From contig JAFEBO010000012.1 of the NCBI GenBank assembly GCA_018242625.1, positions 186,001-250,000 of the forward strand: a stretch of 64,000 bases of DNA, in the 5' to 3' direction. Made by a program: the position numbers and the translations under genes. Under the pieces are notes generated by a model. The model worked only from the letters and a program-made list of their open reading frames with translations, had not been told where the DNA came from and did not search any database. Below, piece after piece: positions 8,402-18,500 of the stretch. The stretch is from Planctomycetota bacterium. GTDB lineage: Bacteria > Planctomycetota > Phycisphaerae > Phycisphaerales > UBA1924. Numbering within the stretch: position 1 is the stretch's first letter; the number at the start of each line of letters is the position of its first letter.

Positions 8402-9772
8402 TTGCGAAGACCCCGACCGATTGTGATCGTGGCGAACCGACTGCCGGTGCATCGGGTGGGAGACAAGCTGGTGGAGAACCCGGGCGGGCTGGTGACGGCG
8501 CTGGTACCGACGCTCAAGGCGCGGGGCGGGGCGTGGGTGGGCTGGTCGGGCAACTCCCGGGCGGCGGGGCGCGCGTTCAGCTTCGAAGGATTCCGGATTC
8601 AGCCGGTGCACATCTCGGAGGCGGAGGTTGAAGGGTTTTACAACCAGCTCTCGAATCGGACCCTTTGGCCGCTCTATCACGACGCGATCCGGACGCCGGA
8701 ATTTGATCACAGCTGGTGGCGGCCGTACGTGGTGGTGAACCACCGGTATGCGAAGGCGGCGGCGGCGGTTGCGCCCCGGAACGGCCTTGTGTGGGTGCAC
8801 GATTACCACCTGCAACTCGTGCCGTCGATGCTGCGGATGATGAGACCCGATGTCGCGATCGGCTTTTTTCTGCACGTTCCGTTCCCGCCGGAGGAGCTAT
8901 TCGCGTGGCTTCCATGGCGGGAGCAGATCCTGGAAGGCCTGCTTGGGGCGGACGTGGTGGGATTCCAGACGCAGGCGTCGGCCCGGAATTTTTCGCGGGC
9001 GGCCCGTGAATTTACGCGTGCGGAGGGAACCGACTCGGAGCTGGAGTTTGACCGCAGGAAGATCCGCGTGGGCTCGTACCCGATCTCGATCGACTTTGAC
9101 TGGTTCGCGAATGCCGCGGCGACGCCGGAGGCGCTGCGGGAGGCTTCGCTCCTTCGGAGGCGGATCGGTGCGGGGCGGAAGATTCTGCTGAGCGTCGACC
9201 GGCTGGACTACACCAAGGGGATCGACCTGAGGCTGCTCGCGTTCGAGGCGATGCTGAAGTCCAAGCGCACGAAGGTGACGGACTGCGTGTTCATCCAGAT
9301 AGCTTCGCCGAGCCGGGAACCGGTGCACGAGTACGGGCAGATGCGGGTGAGGATCGAGCAGCTTGTGGGGCGGATCAACGGCGAGTTCAGTGAGCCGGGG
9401 CGGGTGGCCGTTCACTACTTCCGTCGCGGATTTACGCGGGAGCAGCTTGCCTCGTACTACAGGGCCGCGGACGTGATGGTGGTGACGCCGCTGCGAGACG
9501 GGATGAACCTTGTGGCCAAGGAGTTTGTCGCGACCAGATCGGACTACACGGGGGTTCTGGTGCTGAGCGAATTTGCGGGAGCGGCCCGCGAGCTGAGGCA
9601 GGCGCTGATCGTAAATCCGAGGAACATCGAGGGGATGGCGCAGGCGTTTGAGGCGGCGCTGGCGATGCCCAAGCGGGAGGCTCGTCGGCGGATGTCGATC
9701 CTGCGAACGATTGTGCGGCGGCACGATGTTTTTGAATGGGCGGACACTTTCCTAGAGGCTCTTGCGGGATGA
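8402..9772 (+). CDS. otsA: Trehalose-6-phosphate synthase (GT20)
   Basis: 456 aa. It makes trehalose-6-phosphate from a nucleotide sugar (UDP- or GDP-glucose) and glucose-6-phosphate. Family marks include the N-terminal IVIVANRLPV, VWVHDYHLQLVP, GFFLHVPFP, LLSVDRLDYTKGID and VVTPLRDGMNLVAKEF, all in the expected GT20 order. The start is TTG at 8402, preceded by GGAGGTAG at good spacing; no better start lies in the frame. The stop overlaps the ATG of the next gene (ATGA), so the two products are translationally coupled and together give trehalose. Confidence 0.95.
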   Translation: MRRPRPIVIVANRLPVHRVGDKLVENPGGLVTALVPTLKARGGAWVGWSGNSRAAGRAFSFEGFRIQPVHISEAEVEGFYNQLSNRTLWPLYHDAIRTPEFDHSWWRPYVVVNHRYAKAAAAVAPRNGLVWVHDYHLQLVPSMLRMMRPDVAIGFFLHVPFPPEELFAWLPWREQILEGLLGADVVGFQTQASARNFSRAAREFTRAEGTDSELEFDRRKIRVGSYPISIDFDWFANAAATPEALREASLLRRRIGAGRKILLSVDRLDYTKGIDLRLLAFEAMLKSKRTKVTDCVFIQIASPSREPVHEYGQMRVRIEQLVGRINGEFSEPGRVAVHYFRRGFTREQLASYYRAADVMVVTPLRDGMNLVAKEFVATRSDYTGVLVLSEFAGAARELRQALIVNPRNIEGMAQAFEAALAMPKREARRRMSILRTIVRRHDVFEWADTFLEALAG

Positions 9773-12336
9773 CGGACCTGACGGGCGACATCGCGAGTCT
9801 GGCGGCGGCACCGATTCTGCTGGTTGCGACCGACTTTGACGGGACCCTTGCGGAACTGGCGCCGACGCCGCCGGATGCGCGGGTTCACCGCGAATCACTG
9901 GATGCGCTCGCGGAGCTGGCGGCGCTGCCGCGGACCTTCGGCGTGATTGTGAGCGGGCGTGCGCTGGCCGATCTGTCCATGAAAGTGCCGGACACGCCGG
10001 GGGTGTGGCTTTTCGGAAGCCACGGCGCGGAAGGGGGCGGGACATGGGCGACCCTGACGGACGAGCAGGAGCGGACTCTGAAGCTTGTGACCGAACAGTG
10101 CCGCGAGATCGCGGAGCGGTACCGGGGCGCGATGGCGGAGACCAAGCCGTACAGCGTGGCGCTGCACTACCGCGCGGTCGAGCGGGGGGATCTCGCGCGG
10201 CTGCTGGTGGAAATTGAAGCGGTTGCGCAGCGATTCCCGGGCGCCAAGCGGCTGAACGGGATCGAGCTGAGCGAGTTTGTTGTGGTGGATGCCGACAAGG
10301 GATGGCGGCTGAACTGGCTGCGGATGCGCACGGGAGCGAGGCGGACGGTATTTCTCGGCGATGATGTGACCGATGAGGCGGCGTTTTCGGCGCTGACTCC
10401 GCAGGACGTCGGGATCAAGGTGGGGCCGGGTCCGAGCGCGGCGGGCAGGCGGGTCGCGGGAGTGGCGGAGGTGGGCCGGGTGCTGCGGGAGCTTGCGGAC
10501 GCGAGGAAGGCGTTTCTGGCGGGGCAGCGCGCGGTTCCGATTCAGCAGTACGCGCTTCTGGCGGATCAGCGTACCGCTGCGCTGGTATCGCCGGAGGGTT
10601 CGATCGACTGGCTCTGTCTGCCGCGGCTGGATTCGCCGTCGGTCTTCGGATTCACGCTGGGGGACGAACGGCACGGGCGGTTTGCGATCGCTCCCGAGAA
10701 GCCCAGTGGCGCTGCGCGCCAGGCGTATGTGGGCGACTCGCTGGTGGTTCGCACATCGTGGCCGGAGGCGGATGTCACGGATTACTTTGACTGCGGTGAG
10801 GGACGGCCGTTTCAGCGGGCGGGGCGGACGGATCTTGTACGAGTCGTGCTGGCGAGGGCGCGGGTGCGGGTGGACTTTTCGTTCCGGCCCGATTTCGGGC
10901 GCGGGCCGGTTTCGCTGATCGAGCGGCGTGATGGGATCGAGATCGGCGAGTGGGCCGATCCGGTGAGCCTGTACTCGCCGGAGGTGGAGTGGACGATCGA
11001 GCGGACGGGAAGCGGGCCGCGTGCAACCGCGATCCTGGAGCCGCGTGAGAAGCCGTATGTGCTGGAGCTTCGGTACGGGGTTGCCTCTTTCCGGGCGACC
11101 GAAGAGGAGTCGACGCGGCGGGCGCGGACGGCGCAGTACTGGAGTGCGTGGTCGTCGAGCCTGAAGCTGCCGACGGTGGCGCAGGCGGCGGTGAAGCGGA
11201 GCGCTTTGACGTTGCGGGCGCTGATGTACGGGCCGTCGGGCGCGATTGCCGCGGCGTCGACAACGAGTCTGCCGGCGCCGATCGGGGGAGAGAGGAACTG
11301 GGACTATCGGTACTGCTGGCCGCGCGACGCGTGCTATGCCGTGCAGGCGCTGCTGCGACTGGGCAATACGGGTATGCCGGTGAAGCTGCTGGACTGGGTG
11401 TGCGGGGTGATTGATCAGCTGGAATCGCCGGAGAAACTGAGGCCGATTTACTCGCTGGCGGGACGGGAGCTGGGGTCGGAGGGCTCGCTGCCGCAGATGG
11501 GTGGATATCTCGAGAGCGGGCCGGTGCGGATCGGGAACGCGGCGGCGCACCAGGTGCAGCTTGATGTGTTCGGGCCGATCGTGGACACGGTCGCGAAGGT
11601 TGCGGAGGCGGGCGCACCGGTGACGCCTGAATACTGGCGGCTGGCGAGCGTGATGGCGGAGGCGGTGGCGTTGCGTTGGTCGGAGCCGGATCATGGGATC
11701 TGGGAAGTGCGAACACCCAAGCGGCATCACACCCATTCGCGGGTCATGTGCTGGCTGGCGCTACGTCGGGCGAGCACGGTGGCGGAACTGGTGCTGGGTG
11801 CACGTCGGCCGGCGTGGGACGAATTGGCGGAAAGGATCCGGCAGGAGACGCTGGCGCGGTCGTGGAACGCTGAGAAGAGGTACTTTGCGGCACACCTCGA
11901 TGGGAGCGAGATTGACGCGGCGGTGCTGGTGATGGGGCTGTGCGGTTTTCTGGAACCGAAGGACGACCGGTATGTCTCGACGGTGCTGGCGGTTCAGCGG
12001 GAGCTGCAGGAAGAGAACGTGGTTCGGCGGTATCTGTACGACGATGGATTGACGGGGATTGAGGGCGGGTTTCTGCTCTGCACGGCGTGGATGATCGAGG
12101 CGCTGGCGATGACGGGGCGCGTGGAGTCGGCGCGGGCGATGTTTGAGGAGTATCTGAAGCTGCAGGGGCCGACGGGGTTGATGGCGGAACAATGGGATCC
12201 GCGGCACGGCGTTGCGATGGGGAATTTTCCGCAGGCCTATTCGCACATCGGGCTGATTAACTGTGCGTGCACGCTGTCGGCGCTGGCGGCTTCGGAGAGC
12301 GGCGCGGCGGACTTGAATGCGGCGGGCCATCCCTGA
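9769..12336 (+). CDS. otsB: Fusion: trehalose-6-phosphate phosphatase (OtsB) + GH15 glucoamylase/trehalase-like domain
   Basis: 855 aa from ATG at 9769, overlapping the otsA stop by four bases. Residues 1 to about 250 are a HAD-superfamily OtsB phosphatase, with DFDGTLAEL carrying the catalytic Asp22/Asp24 and GDDVTDEAAF as the later metal-binding motif. From about residue 260 a complete GH15 enzyme follows: the start QQYALLADQRTAALVSPEGS, then ERNWDYRYCWPRDA, GIWEVR (candidate general acid Glu), EQWDP (candidate base Glu) and GNFPQAYSHIGLIN. GH15 proteins of this type include bacterial trehalases and glucoamylases. The fusion would link a trehalose-forming and a glucoside-cleaving activity in one chain. 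No signal peptide is seen, so it is cytoplasmic. Confidence 0.92.
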   Translation: MTDLTGDIASLAAAPILLVATDFDGTLAELAPTPPDARVHRESLDALAELAALPRTFGVIVSGRALADLSMKVPDTPGVWLFGSHGAEGGGTWATLTDEQERTLKLVTEQCREIAERYRGAMAETKPYSVALHYRAVERGDLARLLVEIEAVAQRFPGAKRLNGIELSEFVVVDADKGWRLNWLRMRTGARRTVFLGDDVTDEAAFSALTPQDVGIKVGPGPSAAGRRVAGVAEVGRVLRELADARKAFLAGQRAVPIQQYALLADQRTAALVSPEGSIDWLCLPRLDSPSVFGFTLGDERHGRFAIAPEKPSGAARQAYVGDSLVVRTSWPEADVTDYFDCGEGRPFQRAGRTDLVRVVLARARVRVDFSFRPDFGRGPVSLIERRDGIEIGEWADPVSLYSPEVEWTIERTGSGPRATAILEPREKPYVLELRYGVASFRATEEESTRRARTAQYWSAWSSSLKLPTVAQAAVKRSALTLRALMYGPSGAIAAASTTSLPAPIGGERNWDYRYCWPRDACYAVQALLRLGNTGMPVKLLDWVCGVIDQLESPEKLRPIYSLAGRELGSEGSLPQMGGYLESGPVRIGNAAAHQVQLDVFGPIVDTVAKVAEAGAPVTPEYWRLASVMAEAVALRWSEPDHGIWEVRTPKRHHTHSRVMCWLALRRASTVAELVLGARRPAWDELAERIRQETLARSWNAEKRYFAAHLDGSEIDAAVLVMGLCGFLEPKDDRYVSTVLAVQRELQEENVVRRYLYDDGLTGIEGGFLLCTAWMIEALAMTGRVESARAMFEEYLKLQGPTGLMAEQWDPRHGVAMGNFPQAYSHIGLINCACTLSALAASESGAADLNAAGHP

Positions 12337-12521
12337 GGCGGGTCGCTGGAGACAACCCTGGCAGGAACAAAGCGGACTGTTTGCGGGGAGTGGGATTGCA
12401 TGAGACCCGCTGAGCGGGCCGCCACAGATTCAAAAGAGTCAACGGCCTGTTTTCGGGCAAACCGGAGCGTGCGGCGGCTCCAAGGCTACTATTGGCCCCT
12501 AATTTATCGAGGAGTCTTGCG

Positions 12522-12992
12522 ATGGAAACGACGCTCATCATTCTGAAGCCCGACGCCGTTCAGCGGGGGCTCTCCGGACGCATCATCAGCCGCTTTGAGG
12601 ACAAGGGTCTGCAGGTTGTGGGTATGAAGCTGATGCAGATCAGCCAGCAGCTTGCGGCCACACACTATGAGGCGCACAAGGCGAAGCCGTTCTATGCGGG
12701 CCTGGTGAAGTTCATGACCAGCTCGCCGGTTGTGGTGCTTGCGGTCCGGGGCAACGGAGCGATCGGGATCGCGCGGAACATGATGGGTGCGACGTTTGGC
12801 AGCAAGGCCAATCCGGGGACGATCCGCGGCGATTTCGGGGTGAGCAACTCGTTCAACCTGATCCACGGTTCGGACAGCCCGGAGGCGGCCGAGCGCGAGC
12901 TCAAGCTGTTTTTCCAGGCGGGCGAGGTTCTGAACTGGAACCGTGCGCAAGAGGGCTGGGTGTACGACATGTCGGGCGGCAAGCCCGAGTGA
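12522..12992 (+). CDS. ndk: Nucleoside diphosphate kinase
   Basis: 156 aa. It transfers the gamma-phosphate between NTPs and NDPs through a phosphohistidine. The active-site His115 lies in NLIHGSDS, and the N-terminal TLIILKPDAVQRG and the NMMGAT segment are typical. The ATG at 12522 follows GAGGAGTC. It is slightly longer than the usual 140-150 aa because of a short C-terminal extension. It appears monocistronic: a 185-bp gap precedes it and a strong terminator follows at 13062. Confidence 0.96.
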   Translation: METTLIILKPDAVQRGLSGRIISRFEDKGLQVVGMKLMQISQQLAATHYEAHKAKPFYAGLVKFMTSSPVVVLAVRGNGAIGIARNMMGATFGSKANPGTIRGDFGVSNSFNLIHGSDSPEAAERELKLFFQAGEVLNWNRAQEGWVYDMSGGKPE

Positions 12993-13061
12993 AGAGCGAG
13001 GGGCGCCCGAATCTGCAACTTGGGCGGCCAGAAATCGCTCGATCGTGCGAGAACGTGTTTC

Positions 13062-13087
13062 AACACCCTGCCGCGCAGGGTGTTTTT
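13062..13087 (+). terminator. Rho-independent terminator after ndk
   Basis: AACACCCTGC pairs perfectly with GCAGGGTGTT around a CGC loop (13062-13071 and 13075-13084), followed by a T run to 13087. It lies 69 bases past the ndk stop. The AA at its left edge also gives a short run on the other strand, so it may act on the leftward csrA transcript as well. Confidence 0.85.
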
Positions 13088-13163
13088 CTGCGCGCGGCGG
13101 ACCCGAGGAGGCACGGGGTGGAACTCGATTGGGAATTTGGGGGAGCGGATCAGCTAAGGGATA

Positions 13164-13382
13164 TCAGGCGCCGGTGGCGGGGCGGATGGTGCCGACAACC
13201 GACGGCTCCTGCGTGACGATCTGCTCGGCGATCTCGCGGCGATGGATCTCGACCTCGCGGGGGAAATCGAAGGCGATGCGGACGCGCTCGCCCTTGATGG
13301 AGGCAATGCGGACGACGCCGAGCGGGTTGCGCGGGTCGCCGATCACGATTTCTTCCCCCTCACGGCGGGTAATGACCAACAT
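13164..13382 (-). CDS. csrA: Carbon storage regulator CsrA/RsmA
   Basis: 72 aa from ATG at 13382, with GGGAG upstream at suitable spacing. It is a small dimeric RNA-binding protein that blocks or stabilises mRNAs by binding GGA-containing loops. The start MLVITRREGEEIVIGD and the PREVEIHRREI segment, which carries the RNA-contacting Arg, match the family. It has a slightly long turn (PRNPLGVV) compared with the 61-aa enterobacterial protein and an extra C-terminal tail (EPSVVGTIRPATGA). It is convergent with ndk. Confidence 0.93.
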   Translation of the reverse strand: MLVITRREGEEIVIGDPRNPLGVVRIASIKGERVRIAFDFPREVEIHRREIAEQIVTQEPSVVGTIRPATGA

Positions 13383-13595
13383 TGCACCACTCCCTGGCTC
13401 GACCGGCACCTTCCGGTCCTTCTTTCACTTCCACGGCTTCCACCACGAAGCCGGGTTCCACCATTACCAATGGTATACCAGAAATCCGGGATTCCGAAAG
13501 TCGAAAATCGGACGTTTTTCGAGGGGTCGATGCCTTTCAAGCCACGGCTAGGCAACGACTTGCGGCGGCGCGTCGGGCCGGGGGGACGGGTCTTT

Positions 13596-13853
13596 TCAGG
13601 CAATGGCCCGGACGGCCCTTACTTCGGGGACATGGGCCTTGAGATTGCGTTCAAGGCCGACCTGGAGGGTCATTCTGCTGGAGGGGCATCCGACGCAGGC
13701 CCCGTGGAGGCGGACTTCGACGACGCCGTCCTGGGTGAGGCCGACGAATTCGACATCGCCGCCGTCGGACTGGACGGCTGGTCTGATAAGGCTGATGACC
13801 TTGGCGATGCGGTCGAGGACCTGCGCCTGGTTGGCATCTTGCGTCGTGTTCAC
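13596..13853 (-). CDS. NifU-like C-terminal domain protein (Fe-S cluster scaffold)
   Basis: 85 aa from a GTG at 13853. The frame is open further upstream to 13988, but that part would overlap the start of the divergent lipoprotein gene and is not conserved-looking. The domain is the Nfu type: IRPAVQSDGGDVEFV and the cluster-binding CVGC in GACVGCPSS. Such proteins carry or deliver [4Fe-4S] clusters to target enzymes. Neither the N-terminal IscU-like domain nor a ferredoxin-like domain is present. No clear Shine-Dalgarno precedes the GTG, so the start is uncertain. Confidence 0.82.
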   Translation of the reverse strand: MNTTQDANQAQVLDRIAKVISLIRPAVQSDGGDVEFVGLTQDGVVEVRLHGACVGCPSSRMTLQVGLERNLKAHVPEVRAVRAIA

Positions 13854-13936
13854 GCGGAATGGTAGGTGGCGGTCGGGGGAGAAGGTCGGGCGGACCGGGG
13901 CGGCGTGGGCAGCGGGTCTTTCATAGACTGCGCGCG

Positions 13937-15481
13937 ATGAACAACTGTCTTTTGCGTCGGGCGGGGGTCTGGATTTGCGTAGCGGCATGCGTCTTGTGCG
14001 GGGGATGCTCGTCGAATTCGAACAAGGCGATCACGCGCGAGCCGCTGACTGTGCTGCGGAATCCGCAGCAGTCTCCGGCGGAGCGTGAGAAAGCGATCGA
14101 TGTTGCGTGGCAGCAGGCGCTTAAGAACCCGGAAGACATGAAGAGCGTGCGGGCCACGTTCAAGGACATGACGTGGTCGGCGCAGTTACCGCTGGAGATG
14201 CGGGCGAAGATGTACCGCTACCTGGCGAGTGATCCGAACCCGGCGGCGGTCGCGGACACACAGCGGATGACGCGGCTGATGCTGCCGCGCGAGCCCGATC
14301 GCGGGATGGTGGCGGTGTTGAGCCAGAACGCGGCCGACAAGGGATGGAAGGACTGCATTCCGGCGCTGATCAGGAGCTACTCGCGCGTGACGCCGAAGGT
14401 GCCGGATCGGGATCGGAGTGAGAAATTGGCGCTGGTGATCCTGAGCGGAGAGACGCCGCTGGTGCAGACTGTGTTTGAAGTTTTCCTCGATCCGCCGGAG
14501 GAGGATCCGGATTCGCCGGCGGACTTCAAGGAGAGGACCCGGGCGGACGCGTACGACGTTCTCGGCAAGCTGGACACGACGGGGGAGTACCGGAAGAAGC
14601 TGCTTGAGGATCCGTCGCTGGCGGCAAGCAAGAGTCAGATCGTGGAGCTGCTGCGGAAGGCTCTTGCGGAACTGCGGGTGATCCCGATCACGGGAGACGA
14701 GCTGCGCTGGCTGCAGAGGCTGGGCGATCCGAAGAACACGCGGAACGCCGAATGGTGGCAGCAGTGCGCGGGGATCGTGGCGCAGCTCCCGCCGGACAAG
14801 CTGGAGGGCCTGCGGCTGAGGCATCTGGAGCCGATCCGTGTTGCGGCGACGTACCAGCAGGACATCTTTAAGCGGGACCGTGCGCAGCTTCTCTCGGACC
14901 TGGCCCCCACTATCGCGGGGCGGAAGACGCCGCAACGGAGCGATGAGGACCAGGGGTTGACGAAGGCGGCGAAGGAGCAGTTTGACGGGTGGCAAGAGAG
15001 GTATTCCTGGGGCGATCTGGTCACGATGCATGTGCTTGATCGCGGGGTGCGCACGAAGGAGTTCAGCGAGCGGATCTTCATGTACGCGAGCATGGACCGG
15101 GAAGACAAGACGACGGAGTATGGCGGGGTGATCCTGACGCTGCACAACATTGGGGATGGGAGAGCAACGAGCAACAGTCCGGGCGATATCGTCGCGTGGC
15201 TTTTCCCGCCGCGTCCGGGACAGCGGCAGGGCGATAACGAGTTTGTAGCTTCGGAGGAGATGATTCTGCAGAGCGATCGGGCGCTGGCACAATTCCATTT
15301 TCATGTGCAGCGAGTCCGCAACGCGGACGTGGCCGGTCCTTCGGCGGCGGACCTTGCGTATTCGCGCCGGAGCGGGCGTGCGTGCCTGGTGTTTACCAGC
15401 ATCGCGGCGGACGAAATGGACGTCGACTACTACCAGCCGGACGGGATCGTGGTGGACCTTGGAACGATCGTGAAGAAGTAG
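13937..15481 (+). CDS. Putative lipoprotein of unknown function
   Basis: 514 aa from ATG at 13937. The signal sequence ends in a lipobox (LCGGC, Cys near residue 23). The mature part is largely helical and charged. Residues 35-300 look like alpha-helical repeats (for example SPAEREKAIDVAWQQALKN), possibly HEAT/ARM-like, and the C-terminal 150 aa are more beta-rich (YSWGDLVTMHVLDRG, YYQPDGIVVDLGTIVKK). I recognise no family. It is divergent from the NifU-like gene and 76 bases upstream of hrpA on the same strand, so co-transcription with hrpA is possible. Confidence 0.75.
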   Translation: MNNCLLRRAGVWICVAACVLCGGCSSNSNKAITREPLTVLRNPQQSPAEREKAIDVAWQQALKNPEDMKSVRATFKDMTWSAQLPLEMRAKMYRYLASDPNPAAVADTQRMTRLMLPREPDRGMVAVLSQNAADKGWKDCIPALIRSYSRVTPKVPDRDRSEKLALVILSGETPLVQTVFEVFLDPPEEDPDSPADFKERTRADAYDVLGKLDTTGEYRKKLLEDPSLAASKSQIVELLRKALAELRVIPITGDELRWLQRLGDPKNTRNAEWWQQCAGIVAQLPPDKLEGLRLRHLEPIRVAATYQQDIFKRDRAQLLSDLAPTIAGRKTPQRSDEDQGLTKAAKEQFDGWQERYSWGDLVTMHVLDRGVRTKEFSERIFMYASMDREDKTTEYGGVILTLHNIGDGRATSNSPGDIVAWLFPPRPGQRQGDNEFVASEEMILQSDRALAQFHFHVQRVRNADVAGPSAADLAYSRRSGRACLVFTSIAADEMDVDYYQPDGIVVDLGTIVKK

Positions 15482-15557
15482 CGACGGCGGTGAGACCGCG
15501 GCGTGCCAAGGATTCGGCCCCGAGCGATGGAATCGACGTCGCCCGGGCTTGATCACT

Positions 15558-18500
15558 ATGGATTCCCCGCCGCCATCCATGCAAAGCCAGGAAGCCTCGA
15601 CTCGGGGGCCGGATCGCCTTTCTCCGGAGTGGCTGAAGCGGCGGGTTCTTGAGTGCACGCTGACCGACCAGCGAAAACTGCGGCAGCGCATGGCGGCGTT
15701 TCGTCAGAGTGCTCCGGACGCTGCGCAGGTGGAGGCGTTTGCGGCGGATGTTGAGCTTGCGGTGGCGCGGGCGGAGGCGCGTCGGGCGCGGCTGCCGCGG
15801 CCGGCGTATGACGAGAGTCTCCCGATCGCGCAACGTCGCGACGAGATTCGCGAGGCGATCCTGGCGAACCAGGTGCTTGTTCTGTGCGGAGAAACGGGCT
15901 CGGGCAAGACGACACAGCTGCCGAAGATCTGCCTTGAACTGGGCTTTGGAGTCCGGGGGCTCATCGGGCATACGCAGCCCAGGCGGGTTGCGGCGAGGTC
16001 GGTCGCTGCGCGGATCGCGGAAGAGCTGGGCGTGGCGCTCGGCGGCGTCGTCGGCTGCAAGATGCGTTTTTCCGATTCCACCTCGCCGGAGACGGCGATC
16101 AAACTGATGACGGACGGGATCCTGCTGGCGGAGACGCAGAACGACCCGAACCTTGAGCAGTACGACACGATCATCATTGACGAGGCGCACGAGCGTTCGC
16201 TGAACATCGACTTCCTGCTGGGGTATGTGAAGAGGCTGCTGCCGCGGCGTCCGGATCTCAAGGTGATCATCACGTCTGCGACGATCGATCCGCAGCGGTT
16301 TGCGGATCACTTCGGGCAGCCCGGGCGGCCGGCGAAGATCATCGAGGTGTCGGGGCGGACGTATCCCGTGGAGATTCGGTATCGCCCGTTGTCGCGGCCA
16401 TCGGGGGATGAGGAAGGGCCGGAGGTGGATCTTTCGGAGGAAGAGGCGATTGTCGCGGCGGCGCGTGAGGCGGCGGCTTCGGGGCCGGGGGACATGCTGG
16501 TGTTCCTGCCGGGTGAGCGGGAGATCCGCGATGTCGCCGACGCTCTGCGGGGCGCGTTTGCGAAAGGTGTGGAGATCCTGCCTCTCTACGCGAGGCTTTC
16601 GACCGATGAGCAGATGCGGGTGTTCCGGCAGGGGAGCAGCGTCCGGCGGATCGTGCTGGCGACCAACGTGGCGGAAACGTCGATCACGGTGCCGGGGATC
16701 CGGTTTGTGATCGATCCGGGGCTTGCGCGGATCAGCAGGTATTCGGCACGGACAAAGGTGCAGCGGCTTCCGGTGGAGCCGATCTCGAAGGCTTCGGCGA
16801 ACCAGCGGGCGGGGCGCTGCGGGCGGGTGGGTCCGGGCATCTGCTTCCGGCTGTACGCGGAGGATGACTTTCAGAGGCGGGACGAATTTACTGAGCCGGA
16901 GATCCTGCGAACCAATCTGGCGAGCGTGCTGCTTCAGATGAAGGCGCTGCGGCTGGGAGACCCCGCGGCGTTTCCGTTCGTGGAGCCGCCGGATTCGCGG
17001 GCGATTCGGGACGGCATCGAGACGCTGCACGAGCTGCGCGCGATCGACGAGGCTGATGAGCTGACGGAACTGGGGAGGAAGCTGGCGCGATTACCGATCG
17101 ATCCGAGGCTTGGGCGCATGATCCTTGCCGCGGATCGGGAAGACTGCGTCCAGGAGGTGCTGGTGATTGCGGCGGCGCTGTCGGTGCAGGATCCGCGGGA
17201 GCGGCCGCTCGAAAAGCAGGATCAGGCGGATCAAGCTCACGCGAGGTACAAGGACCCGAACTCCGATTTCCGGTCGTACCTCAATCTCTGGCGGTTCTAT
17301 CACGACCTGAACGATCGGCTGACGAGCAGCAAGCTGCGGGCGGCGTGCCGGCAGAATTTTCTTTCGTTCCTGAGGCTTCGGGAGTGGAGCGAGACGTACA
17401 GGCAGCTCCGCCTGCTGACGAGAGAACTGAGGCTTCGGATTTCCGCGAAGGAAGCGTCGCCGGACGCGATTCATCGTGCGGTGCTGACGGGGCTTTTGAC
17501 GAGCGTGGGCACGAAAGGGGAGAATGCGGAGTATTCGGGCTGCCGCTCGATCAAATTTTTCATTCACCCGGGCTCGGGGCTGTCGGCGAACAAGCCGTCG
17601 TGGGTGATGGCTTCGGAACTTGTGCGGACGACCAGGCTGTATGCGCGGTGCGTCGGGAAGATTGACCCGGCGTGGATCGAGGAGTTTGGTGGGCATCTTG
17701 TCAAGCGGACGTACAGCGAACCGCGGTGGCGCCGAGAATCGGGCAGAGTCATTGCGAACGAGCGGGTGCTGCTGCATGGCCTTGAGATCGTGGCGCGGCG
17801 GCCGGTTCATTTCGGGCCGATCGATCCCAAGACAAGCCGGGAGATATTCATCGAGAATGCGCTGGTGCAGGGCGAGATGGATCAGCCGGGGGCTTTTCTC
17901 CTGCACAACCTGAACCTGATCGAGGAGGTCAAGCAGCTCGAGGCGAAGATGCGCCGGCGGGACCTCCTGGCGGGAGATCGCGCGGTCTTTGATTTCTACG
18001 ACAAGCGAATCCCCCCGACCGTGCACACGACCCATCTTTTCGAGGCGTGGCGCAAGGAGATGGACAGGCGGGATCCGAAATTCCTGTATTTGTCGCGGGC
18101 GGACATACTCGCGTCGGAGCTTCAGGCCGATCCGAAGCTGTATCCGGTGGAGATGCCCGCGTTCGGGAGCCGCCTGCCGCTCAAGTATGTGCTGGAGCCT
18201 GGGACGGCGCGGGATGGAATCACGGTTGATGTGCCCGTCGAGGCGCTGCACCAGATCGATGAAGAGCGGGCGATCTGGCTGGTGCCGGGGATGCTGAAGG
18301 AACTGGTGTCGGAACTGCTTCGATCGCTGCCGAAGAACTACCGGCATCACATCGTGAACATTCCGGTGTTCGCGGAGGAGGTCCTGTCGCGTACGACGTT
18401 CGGAAAGGGGTCGCTGCTCGACACCTTGGCGGCGGAAGTGAGACTTCACACGCGGGGGTTGAGCGGTAACATCGAACGGTCCGCGTGGAGGCTGGAGAGC

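Noticed and set aside
9895..11736. A 613-codon minus-strand frame
   Set aside because: It is the shadow of the OtsB-GH15 gene, which has clear catalytic motifs on the plus strand. The shadow product is Arg/Pro/His-rich without motifs.
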